NCBI GenBank assembly: GCA_021399445.1 | Contig: JAJTUQ010000009.1 | Span: 513,501 to 577,500 of the forward strand | Direction of reading: 5' to 3' | From: Xylogone sp. PMI_703 | Taxonomy: Eukaryota; Ascomycota; Leotiomycetes | Length of the DNA stretch: 64,000 nucleotides | Part shown: positions 22,499-32,179 of the stretch, piece by piece | Position numbering within the stretch: the first letter of the stretch is position 1 | Layout: each line of letters begins with the position of its first letter | Position numbers and translations under genes: made by a program | Notes under the pieces: generated by a model | Database searches by the model: none | What the model saw: the letters and a program-made list of their open reading frames with translations, nothing else | Told to the model about the DNA's origin: nothing

Positions 22499-23692
22499 CT
22501 ATATCAGAAGTGAAAATGATCTGATATATTCTCTGCCTTTGCATGCTACGATTAGAAGAGTCTCAAACAGCCCTAATTGCAAACCTCCACTCATACTCAG
22601 GCTTTTGCATTCTTCTGCAAATCTTGCATAAGGGACTTTACGTGGTAAAGTCAAATAGTTCTCAAGTGTTAAAGATGATACGATTTGATTGTCTTTTGAG
22701 ACAGAGAACGATTCCCAAAGGCAGTGAGAGGCCACAGAGACGTCCATAGTAGTTATCTTAGACTTGAAAGGAATATTGCTGTGTCGTAAGGCCCAAAATA
22801 TACCTCGTAAAAGGTATGACATTAAGAGTGTTCGATGAACTGTCTCTGTTAATATCCATTGAGACCAGGTCAGATTGGTCAAGCCAGTCATGTTAATGTC
22901 TTGTAGTTGAGATAAGAATTCAAGGTTCTGTGTCCACATGTCAAGATAAAAGTCTTGTTGTTCAGCGATATGACGTTGTTCAGCGTTCTCGTTAAATAAA
23001 CGTAAAATTTGATAGAGAATTAAAGCTTGAACAATAGCCAGATTTTCCGTTAATGTTACGGATAAATCAGACCATAGCTTCTGTTTTAATAACTCTTCAA
23101 CTTCAAAATTCATGTTTTGTAATTGGATATCTTTGTTATCTTCATTTATCATTGTGAACGCACAGCACGCGTTATAAGCATGTCGAATAGTTGTTGGCAT
23201 CTGATTGAGATATAAAGCGCGATGAATAAATCCACAATGACCTTCTTGAGCAAATATTCGTGGGAATTGCTTCAGGAGTTGAACACAAAACAAGAATTTA
23301 GGTCGTTCAGACGAATAAATCGAAGGTGCTGAATTAAGAAAAGTATCATGAAAGAGAGAAGTAGAATCATCACTTAGGTTGTTACTGTCGAAAGTGAGAG
23401 GGGATAACCGGTTAGGCTCTGCATCATGGAGTTGAAATTGTTGTTCAAAATTGTTGAGTATGATATTGCCGGATGTAATAATATTATCTTCTAACGTTGT
23501 ATTGATAATATTGAGCGTTGCACTGCTAGGGAAATCCTCCATAGTAACGTTTAACTGTTCTTCCAAAGGTGTGAGATCTATGTAGTGGCATTGTAAACCT
23601 CGTGCAGTACATCGATCACATTGAGCGAAGGTTGTATTACAGCGGCGTTTAGCCTGGCGGCACTCTCTGCACGCTGTTCTGCGGAGTGACAT
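22499..23692 (-). CDS. Zn2Cys6 transcription factor, short form
   Basis: Single-exon gene, 397 aa, ATG at 23692. The zinc cluster is at the extreme N-terminus: CRECRQAKRRC, then CDRCTARGLQC, spacing C-X2-C-X6-C-X6-C-X2-C-X6-C. An Asn/Leu/Ile-rich linker follows, then a helical region (about 125-397) typical of small ascomycete C6 regulators that keep only part of the middle homology region. Length is at the low end of the family. It is nuclear. There is no adjacent pathway gene, so its regulon is unknown. The sequence is AT-rich (many Asn, Ile) compared with the regulator at 14.5 kb, which may reflect its AT-rich surroundings. Confidence 0.87.
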   Translation of the reverse strand: MSLRRTACRECRQAKRRCNTTFAQCDRCTARGLQCHYIDLTPLEEQLNVTMEDFPSSATLNIINTTLEDNIITSGNIILNNFEQQFQLHDAEPNRLSPLTFDSNNLSDDSTSLFHDTFLNSAPSIYSSERPKFLFCVQLLKQFPRIFAQEGHCGFIHRALYLNQMPTTIRHAYNACCAFTMINEDNKDIQLQNMNFEVEELLKQKLWSDLSVTLTENLAIVQALILYQILRLFNENAEQRHIAEQQDFYLDMWTQNLEFLSQLQDINMTGLTNLTWSQWILTETVHRTLLMSYLLRGIFWALRHSNIPFKSKITTMDVSVASHCLWESFSVSKDNQIVSSLTLENYLTLPRKVPYARFAEECKSLSMSGGLQLGLFETLLIVACKGREYIRSFSLLI

Positions 23693-24177
23693 TTTGGGAA
23701 TCCTGGTTTGCGGTGATCACGAGAAGTGCAACACTTGAAGTGGGAAGTCTACATTCTTTAACTAGCGGGTGGGCTTCCCTGGAGGCTGATTGCTCGGATG
23801 AATTGTACTAATAGGACTAAATCTATAGTTAGCTCATTGACTTATTAACTACTTTTATAGAATGCTAACAACTTTATGTGCCATAGAGTTACTGTACGGA
23901 CGGAGGTAAGCTGTTAGGTTGGCGTACCTCGTAAATTTAACGCTGATATCATCAATAACCTGTGTAAGCCTCGAGCGAGTCAGGATACCTGTGGGGGGGC
24001 AAGATAGGGTTCCCAAAAAGCAGATCGTATTGATGAGTACTTCTCGAATCCCTTCAGCAGATCATAACAACGCTGATTTGATAGTTACTGATTGCTTGTT
24101 AGCTGTACGTAAGAGATCGATCTTATATTACATGGTATTTAAATGCGGTAATATATCTCCGTACGAAGCACCAGGAA
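23693..24177. other. Intergenic upstream of the short regulator
   Basis: No gene; one ORF (23919-24203 plus) has no recognisable content and runs into the MITE. Confidence 0.35.
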
Positions 24178-24545
24178 CAGTGTCTGACCCGGAAAATTGT
24201 TAAAAAGTGGGCCATGGATGCCTGAAAATATGACATGGGTTCAGGAATGCATAATTAAGACACGTCATTATTGACTGGCAGAAACACTACTGAAACTTTA
24301 GGCTTTCGTTAGCGATAGAAGCCTATAACTGCCCTGTAATTACAGCGATCTTCAGGCTATTGATCGCTGTAATGCGCTGTAAATATAGTGAGCTTTAGGG
24401 ATTGAGTTCACTAGAATGCCTATGATATTCAAACCTCATAGCATAACCGACAATGCCGCATCCAGATGACGGTAACTAGGGGAGCCCCTTGTTTTGCGCG
24501 AGGCACCAACTGGCCCACTTTTACATTTTTCCAGGTCAGACACTG
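24178..24545. mobile_element. MITE with CAGTGTCTGACC terminal repeats
   Basis: The left end (24178 onward) and inverted right end (to 24545) share CAGTGTCTGACC(C/T)GG, then an A-rich run and AAAGTGGGCCA, about 45 bp with some mismatches. There is no coding capacity. The right end is followed by TA. GTCTGACCCGG-type ends recall Fot1/pogo elements (family knowledge). The interior has CCCTGTAATTACAGC and related short palindromes shared with the 4908-5326 element. Confidence 0.78.
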
Positions 24546-24921
24546 TAAGTCCAAGTCCTCATAAGGCGTGGTCGGCAAAAGCCAGAATTAATGACTGGTT
24601 TCCTCCATCACTTTGAGCTGGAGAATGACACAGCCGACGCTCCAGGAATGATACGCTCATGCCCACCCGCTTAAACCACTCTCAACATACCATTACTTGC
24701 TTATAGACAGTGTTAATTCTATAGTCTGACATACGGATGTAATAATATCCTATTTCAAAAGGTAGTTTTTGTCCTCTTTCAGCTAAGTGCCGACAGAAGC
24801 TGGTCTTTTTTATCCATGATCAGATCGATGTTTCCGTGTTAATAAGAAATTAACATTAACTGCGTTCAGCTTTAAAAAAAGACAGGATAAAGATTAAGAA
24901 ATGAGCAGCTGTGGCCAGTAT

Positions 24922-24976
24922 TTCGCCGAAAGGGGAACGGGAGAACGATGGCTGCATTAGGACTACGCCACCACCT
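24922..24976. repeat. Dispersed repeat fragment (partner at 17090-17141)
   Basis: Same motif order as the partner (TCGCCGAAA ... GATGGCTGCATTAG ... CGCCACCACC). Confidence 0.55.
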
Positions 24977-25940
24977 CCATGTCCACTCAGCCTCGGGCAG
25001 GGGTTACGATTTGGGTGGCTTTGCAAGCTTACGGGAAGGATGGCATTAAAAGTCTCCGTCTGTACAGTTAGCAATCTCACGTAAGGCTACTAACTACCGT
25101 ATCAACTCAAATATTCTGCTCACGAGCTAAGCGGTGGGCCAACCCCCTGTTTTTAGTAATTGTCAGCAGCCACCAATACAACTCTATAGAAAGCCTCAAA
25201 TCGGCCTTATCCTATCTCTCTCTTATTTTGGAGGTTAGTCATTAAATTAATTATTTGTTTAGTTTTCTGGTTATTATATTATGTTTAAATTCTTTATTAG
25301 CCATAACAGATAAGTTAAAAAGACTCATATTAAATAGGGGAGATTGAGGTAACTATTCACAATTTATCAGTTTAAGCGTTCAGATCCGTGCTTCAGCTAA
25401 ACCGTATAGAGATTCAATCGGCAAAATCTTACCGAACTAATAAAAGATTAGGTTTAGCTCCTGAGCGAAATGCTCGAGTTAATACGGTACAGTAGTTTAA
25501 GCACTTAGCTGACGCCTCTTTTCGCCATGATAGCCGTTATATATGCAGGTACAGCAGTTAAGTATTTGTACAACATTAGTAGGGGGTCGGCCACTCTCTC
25601 CCATATGGGACGATAACCTTAGAATGCCGCGACAACGCTCTTTTGGGTATTCCATCGATTCCTTAAATCGGTCTTGGCAAGTGCATATAGCTACTGTAAA
25701 GTGCAAGTTTATTTAGCTCAAACCCTTTCTTGGCCCCCCCTTGAATTGGTAAATGGAGGCAAAATTATAACGGCAATGAGGATCAGAAATCTTTCGAATC
25801 TAGTACGTATGTACGCTCCGTACCAGAACTGGCTGCTACACCTAGGGTCATTTTGCCCCTCTTTACTGATCCAGGGGGAGATTGTACTGTACTGTAGTAC
25901 TGTAACATTGCTCGTATTCAATCCGAGGCTAAGTACGGAG

Positions 25941-26071
25941 GTACATTGCCGGACTGGAAATTGAAAGTGGAGCGTTCTCAGTATCCAATTAGAACTTAAG
26001 AGCCTAAGAATTGACAATTCTAACTGGCTACAGAGCAGGCTCCACTTTCAGTTTTCCAAATCCGGCAATGT
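25941..26071. repeat. Imperfect inverted repeat, about 35-bp arms
   Basis: ACATTGCCGGA...GAAAGTGGAG at 25942-25972 is mirrored by CTCCACTTTC...TCCGGCAATGT at 26040-26070, with about 65 bp between. It is either a small foldback element or a cruciform-forming sequence. Confidence 0.6.
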
Positions 26072-26349
26072 ATCCAGTTTGGTTTCAACCAAACCAATCA
26101 AAGCTATTAGATTTTGACTGCTTACCATGCTGGATACGGCCCATGGCGGAGCGTAAGAGCCACGAGAGCAAATTTATGTTCTCGGATTCAGTGTGTAACC
26201 CCTCTCAAGTTGTTAAGCATAACTATATATGTCTCCGCATCACATCAGCATGTGCCCAAACTATTTTGCGCAGCTTTTATTGCTTCATTTTGGCCGTTGT
26301 TGAGCGAGGGCAGACTTAATTAAATCCACTTGGCAGTTACCTTGTGAAC

Positions 26350-28267
26350 ATGGCAACATGTACTGTCATTCAAGCTGAGCGACACAGCTTTGGTATCGAA
26401 CTACAATCTTCCTCATCAAAAAACAATACTTCTGAACTCAAAGTCGCACCTACAGGTCCCGATAATGTCAGAGGCGATTGTCCCACCACCACAAGCTGTG
26501 GAGGCACTCCAGAGATGGAACTCACCACCGAGAAACAAATATCGTGTCTTCGCAGCATTCTGGTCTTTCCTAATTCTGGGGATGAATGATGGTTCATACG
26601 GTGTAAGTCCCACCTGCAAACTGAAGAACTGTTGACTCTGGGAGCTGATCAAAGATGGACAGGCCTTGATTCCCCATGTATGATTACACCTTCTTACATA
26701 ACCAAAATGCGAAAGCTCATAACTTTTAGCTTGAGACTTACTACAACCTGGACTACACCATCGTCTCCTTGATCTTTCTTTCACCATTTGCCGGCTACAC
26801 CCTCGCCTCGGCGATCAACAACCTCATGCACGTCAAGTTTGGTCAAAGAGGTGTGGCAACCGTGGCTCCATTATGCCATCTCGTCTCTTTTCTCATTTTC
26901 TCCTTTCATCCTCCATATCCTGTTCTTGTATGTTCTCTCTCTCCTCCATTTTTCCCTGTCTCCGGCCCCTTTACGCATTCGCTTTTTCTCGGAATTGCTC
27001 TTGTGTAAGAACAAGAATCCTAATAAGAAAATGGGATAGGTGGTAGTCTTTGTGTTCGTTGGCTTCGGCAACGGCCTAATCGATGCCGCCTGGTGCGCCT
27101 GGATAGGTAACATGGCGAATTCAAATGAGGTTTCAGGCATCTTGCAGGCGTGCTATTCGTTGGGTGCCACTGTCGCACCTCTAATCGCTACAGCCATGAT
27201 CTCGAAGGGCGGTCTGCAGTGGTATGCTTTTTACTACCTCATGGTACTGTGTTCTCAACCAAGTCATCCTATTTTCGTGGCAAAACAAGTGGTACTAACG
27301 ACGCCGTCAAAAAGATCGGGGCCGCAGCAATGGAACTCCTCACCTCAGCTTACACATTCTGGGACAAAACAGGAGCGGTATATCTGGTTGAGAATCCGCG
27401 CGACTCAAACGCTACAACAGGCCGTACTCGCGAAGCCCTAAAGAGCAAGATTACTTGGATTTTTGCGCTTTTCATCTTTGGATACGTTGGTGCTGAAGGT
27501 GAAGCTACGTTCAATTTCAATTCTCTTTCCCGTCGTATTTCTTGAAAGATAATCTTTCTAATGAGTGTGCACGGATAGTCTCTTTAGGCGGTTGGATAGT
27601 GGTATTCATGACCCGCGTCCACCATGCTACCTCCTTTGCCGGCGGAGCAACATCAACGGGCTTCTGGGGTGGGATGACTGTGGGTCGCCTCTGTCTCTCC
27701 TTCGTCACCGCACGCGTAGGGGAATTCAAATCTGTGCTCCTATATCTTGGTCTGGCCATTATTTTCGAGCTGATCTTCTGGCTTGTCCCAAATTTGATAG
27801 TGGGTGCTATTTCAGCGGCATTGCTGGGGCTATTCATGGGTACGTCAAATAACCTTCTCTTACTCCTCTCCTACCCTCCCAAGCATACTGGCTCCATATC
27901 TCCAACCTTTCACCTCTTTCAGATGGTAATCCGCACTTCATCTCCCTACCAGCTAACATTTATCTTAGGACCCATGTTCCCAACAACCATAGTCCTCATA
28001 ACAAAACTCCTGCCCCGCTCTCTTCACGTCGGCACCGTTGGCTTCGCAACTGCTTTTGGCGGCTCAGGAGGGGCTATTTTTCCTTTCATTGTGGGAGCCA
28101 TCGCCCAAGCCAAAGGCGTCAAAACCCTTTAACCTGTCATCCTCGCTATCCTTGCTGCTCTAGCAATTCTGTGGTTTACCTTACCTCGTGGAAGTCAAAA
28201 GGACCCCCAAGATTCCGATGGAGATGTTACTGCCGGAACTGGAAGCCCTGATAAAGTTAAGGTATAA
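26350..28267 (+). pseudogene. MFS transporter (fucose-permease / BSC6-like), broken near both ends
   Basis: Exons read as 26350-26602, 26663-26677 (15-bp micro-exon), 26730-26927, 27040-27243, 27315-27498, 27579-27839, 27969-28267. All introns have GT-AG ends and several have CTAAT/CTAAC branch points. Family segments: EALQRWNSP, FLILGMNDGSYG, FLSPFAGYTLASAINN, VGFGNGLIDAAWCAWIGNM, SKITWIFALFIFGYVGAE, GGSGGAIFPF. Two defects: the N-terminal tail (from ATG 26350) and the body are in different frames around 26464, though an internal ATG at 26465 could start the body; and a TAA at 28130-28132 replaces a conserved Gln, removing the last helix. The product would be a plasma-membrane H+/sugar-type transporter; with the last helix lost it is probably non-functional. 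Confidence 0.78.
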
Positions 28268-28980
28268 TGTTAATATAGATCGAATAAGGGGAGTGGGAGC
28301 GAGTATAGTGTCAGACCCGGGTTGCAGTTGAACGGAGGTAATATGTTCCTCAACGGGGGGTAAAAAGTGTGGCGTTCAGCAAAACGTCGGCGAGGATCGG
28401 TGAAACTTTTGCACAAGCTCAGGAAGGATAAATAGGGTTAATCTGTTATGTTCGGCATATGCTCGCTCTATAGGCATTGAGGCCCTGTACACTCTATACT
28501 GTGGGCTTTGTAGGCTCTGTTGGCTCTGTAAGCTTTGTGGGCTTTTAACATATGTTTAGCATATGCTGAGCATATATTAGACGCAGGCCGTCGCTGCCAC
28601 GTAGCAATCTCTCTCGCGGTTACCAGTCTACAACAAGCATCCCACTACCGAGCGTTGTCTCTTCCGGCCACATCTGGTTTGCCATCGGCGCCAGCTTTAG
28701 TTCTTTACTGTCCAGAATGCTAACGGCATTACGTCTCTCATTGAGCCATCCTTTACCCGTCAGACTCCAATGCCGTCGTCAAGTGGGGATTCGCAGAGTT
28801 AAGATCTGAGCTCAGTATCACTAAGCACATGAAACACGATTAGGATCCCACTCGTAATTGCCAATTAGATCGTGACCTTTAAAGTAATCATGATTTGCTG
28901 GGCGTGTTTCCTGAATCCTTTAACGTGCTATTATGGATCCAACAGGCAAAAGACAAAGGCTTACAAAGGCACCTGAGAAA
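28268..28980. other. Intergenic with a solo transposon-like end
   Basis: TAGTGTCAGACCCGGG at 28306-28321 resembles the terminal repeat of the 24178 MITE, but no matching inverted partner was found nearby. A run of imperfect GGCTCTGT/GGCTTTGT units lies at 28500-28545. Confidence 0.45.
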
Positions 28981-29025
28981 GCATACCAGTCTATTGTAAC
29001 AATTTTTCAACTGAACCCTAAAGAG

Positions 29026-29690
29026 CTAAAGGAGCAGGATTTGATCAATACACTGATCTAGAGTTTCGACAAGATTATCTTGTAGCATAAACTTGTCAAC
29101 TGAATCGTCAATTCTAACCAGTCCTTCTTGATCACTAACAATAAAGACCTTCGAGACCTCTTTAACTATTTCAACCTGTCCGCCGAAATTACATAAGCTA
29201 ACACCAATAACGTGACTGTACGTGTAATTGCTTGCGGCGATGCCGCTTGGACAGAATATGGTAACCATTGCCCCACGCCATACTTGCCAGGACTTCTTTA
29301 GCCTTGGTTGTATCGGCAAATGATTTGAGGAAGCTGCAAAAGTTTTCCAGCTCAGCCCAGTCTTGCTCTCAAACTATAAACTATTACTGTTTGCTGTCAA
29401 CATAATATCGAACATACGTGAATTAAGCTTAAGGCCCTTTTCCTTTGAGAAATAGTAATCAATTTGATCCGCGAGCTCAATAGAACGCTGAGAGAAATTT
29501 AAGTAATCTCTACCGTGAAGTTTCACTCACGCCAATTAAAGATATGCATAAAGTTGGTCAGCTTCTCCAGCTTGTCCACTGAAAAGGAAGTACTTGTCGT
29601 AACTATAGAGGCTCAGGAATAGCACAGCCCCACCAAAATCGTGAATTGCAGCATAATCAATGTAGACAGTGGACGAGAATAAAAACCCAT
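29026..29690 (-). pseudogene. Degenerate gene of unknown family
   Basis: Minus-strand coding-like text can be followed through several frames: HDFGGAVLFLSLYSYDKYF (about 29640), a segment DQIDYYFSKEKGLKLNSRMF (about 29440), EVLASMAWGNG (about 29280), and EVSKVFIVSDQEGLVRIDD (about 29130). These are separated by stops at about 29547 and 29375 and by frame shifts. The pieces look like one protein of about 220 residues. I do not recognise a named family. Confidence 0.45.
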
Positions 29691-29984
29691 ACTAAGTCTA
29701 TGTTAAAGACTAGACCCCCAGGAAAACAGTCCAGGAAATGTTTGACTATTATAAACTTTAAAAAAAAATTAAAATAAATATATTCTATCGCTTAAAATCC
29801 GTTATAAATAAGTAAGTTTCAAAATCCGAAATAATCTTAAATACTATATTTGGATAATTATATGGTTTGACATACAAATTACAAAGATTAGTAGCGTATT
29901 ATCTCAAATATATAGTACTAGAAATACACTAACATAGATTTTTACTTTATACTGTATGTAACATCAGCACTAAAGGTTAATATC

Positions 29985-30215
29985 CGTGAGCAGAACTTAA
30001 ACTAGGAAATACCCATATTAGTACATTTCCGGTAAATTTGAGATCATACAGTATAAACGAACACTAACGGAGACATCTTTCTTACTAACTTTAGCTCGCT
30101 TAAACTATGAAGCTTATTATACTTTCCGCTGTACCCCCTTGCCGGTACTACTCCCGCTGTTGCCACTCCAGTGCCACTCTTGTCCACTTCAGTGATAATA
30201 CAACTCTACAATTCC
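29985..30215. repeat. Dispersed repeat, order B-A (partner at 36598-36802)
   Basis: Block B (ATTTCCGGTAAATTTGAG and its left flank) comes first, then block A, ending GTGCCACTCTTGTCCACTTC and GATAATACAACTCT. In the partner the same blocks come in the order A-B. Differences between copies are mostly C/T and G/A. Confidence 0.7.
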
Positions 30216-30631
30216 ACGGAATAAACGGAGACAAAGCATGTGGCACAGGCTGACCTCAGCGAGGGTATGCAGGAGCTGTAGTCGGACTGCAAGTGGATAA
30301 GCATAAGCTTTTGATGATTAAATGACGCTAGGTTTTAATTTTAATATTGTTTTAACTATTGAGACGGCCGGCACCAGTAAGGTTCTACCGGTAGGATTCA
30401 AGGTGGTTTGTAACAGGCAGTATCACAACGACATTGTAGATTTCGGACTCGTATGGATTCCGAGAAGCCGTCTGGTACGCCCATACCCTCTGAGTTTCAG
30501 TGAAGCATGCGATCCGGCACTTAAGTCTGACCCCTTGTCAAAGGTCGCCTTAGGCGTGGCACGTCAGCGCTCGGCGTCAGCCTCCTCCATCGTATTGTAA
30601 GATATGCACTACTTTCATTCAGGCCCTATTG

Positions 30632-30816
30632 CCGCATATTCTCATGAAATCGGATTAGGAGCCAAGCCCCCTATATTACGCTCTATGGAACATTTACGAG
30701 TAATTAACCTTCCTAGTGTTGGCAAAGCGCACTGTCTCGAGTTACATTCGCACTGGTTAGCGTTACATTCGCTCTCTAGCTCCTAATCCGATTTCATGAG
30801 AATACACAGTATGCGG
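30632..30816. repeat. Small foldback element
   Basis: The left arm (30632-30662) and right arm (30779-30816) are inverted copies of CCGCATA...TTCTCATGAAATCGGATTAGGAGC, with a 7-bp insertion in the right arm. The enclosed 115 bp has no coding potential. It looks like a short MITE; the target duplication is unclear. Confidence 0.7.
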
Positions 30817-30893
30817 TAAACCACTGCCCCACATCTGTGCACTATTACTTGAAGAGGAACTTATCCAAACCAAACTATCAATTTTGTTCAAAG

Positions 30894-32179
30894 ATGGCCA
30901 CCATCCCAAAGCAACATAAGGCTGCGATATACGCCGATCCGGGAAAGCTCCTAACGAAGATCGAAAAGCTGGACACTCCAGAGCCCGGGACCGGAGAGGT
31001 CTTGGTGAACATGTAGGCATTTAGACCTCCCTTTCTGTGCGATTTCCGCACTTATACGTTTGTAAATTATAGTACCCATTCTGGCGTGTGCCATAGCGAC
31101 CTCGAGGTTATGATAAACAGCTGGGCCGCCCTGCCATACCCAACCCAAAGTGGGCAGGTAGGCGGACATGAAGGGATCGGTTTGATTGCCAAGCTTGGTC
31201 CTGGGGTTGAGGCGTCAGGATTGAAGGTTGGCGACCGCGTTGGTGTGAAATGGGTCAGTGGGATTTGTGAGTATAATGATGCCACTCCAATGCGACATTA
31301 ACCTTTCTGCAGTCTAAATGGAGGTTATTTGGCGGATTGCTAATATTACCACAGGCGGAGTATGTCCAGCTTGCTTAGAAGGTGCAGATGGTCTTTGCTT
31401 CAATGTAAAAATTTCCGGTTACTACACACCTGGCACCTTTCAAGAATATGTCCTTAGTCCCGCCAACTATGTGACTCCAATTCCCGAGAGTCTTGATTCA
31501 GTGGAAGCAGCACTACTTCTATGCGCAGGTGTAACAAGCTATGCGGCTCTGCGACGAAGCTAAGCTAGAAGTGGACAATGGGTTGTGATCTCGGGTGCCG
31601 GTGGTGGACTAGGTCACATAGCGGTTCAATTGGCCGAGGCCATGGGATTGCGTATCATCGGAATCGACTATGGGTCTAAGGAAGCGTTTGTCAAAGGGTG
31701 CGGCGCCGAAGTCTTCCTAGATATCACAAAGCATGATGATAAGAATATGGTAGAGGAAGTTAAGAAAGCTGCCGGTGGCCTGGGAGCCTCCGCAGTTCTC
31801 GTCTGCACAGCCAGCAACAAAGCTTATGCTCAAGCCATAGACTTCCTACGATTTGGGGGAACACTCGTTTGTGTGGGTGTTCCAGCAGGAAAGCTGGAGC
31901 CCATTGCTTCGGCATTCCCAGCAAGCATCGTATTCAAACAGCTTAACATTGCCGGAACAGCTGTTGGAAACAGACAAGATGCTGCTGAGGTTCTTGACTT
32001 TGCAGCTCGCGGCGTCATCAAGGTCCATACCAGAGTCGAGTCTTTAGAAAAATTGGATGAGGTGAGTCTGAGCAATAAACTTCGAAAATATGTTGTGCAA
32101 CCTAACGCCTTTGGTTACATAGGTATTCCGGGAGATGTCTACTGGCAAGTTGGTGGGGAGAGTTGTGATTGCTCTGTAG
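30894..32179 (+). pseudogene. Zinc alcohol dehydrogenase (ADH1-like) with one internal stop
   Basis: Exons 30894-31012, 31073-31266, 31355-32061, 32123-32179 give 358 codons, the normal length for yeast-type ADH. Visible features: catalytic zinc ligands in GVCHSD and GGHEG, the four-Cys structural zinc loop CGVCPACLEGADGLC, the Rossmann motif GAGGGLGH, and the end STGKLVGRVVIAL. All three introns have GT-AG ends and branch points. The only defect is a TAA at 31561-31563, between YAALRRS and ARSGQW, where relatives carry a residue such as Lys or Gln. Without read-through the protein loses the whole NAD-binding domain. It would interconvert primary alcohols and aldehydes in the cytosol. Recent gene death is the simplest reading. 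Confidence 0.87.

Larger units (their letters stand above)
24546..26349. other. Gene-poor 1.8-kb stretch
   Basis: No intact gene. It includes the dispersed repeat at 24922-24976, an AT-rich patch at 25220-25400, and the inverted repeat at 25941-26071. Confidence 0.4.
29690..30893. other. AT-rich, repeat-bearing spacer
   Basis: Very AT-rich from 29755 to about 30010. It then contains the dispersed repeat at 29985-30215 and the foldback element at 30632-30816. An ORF at 30322-30600 has no recognisable content. Confidence 0.4.
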
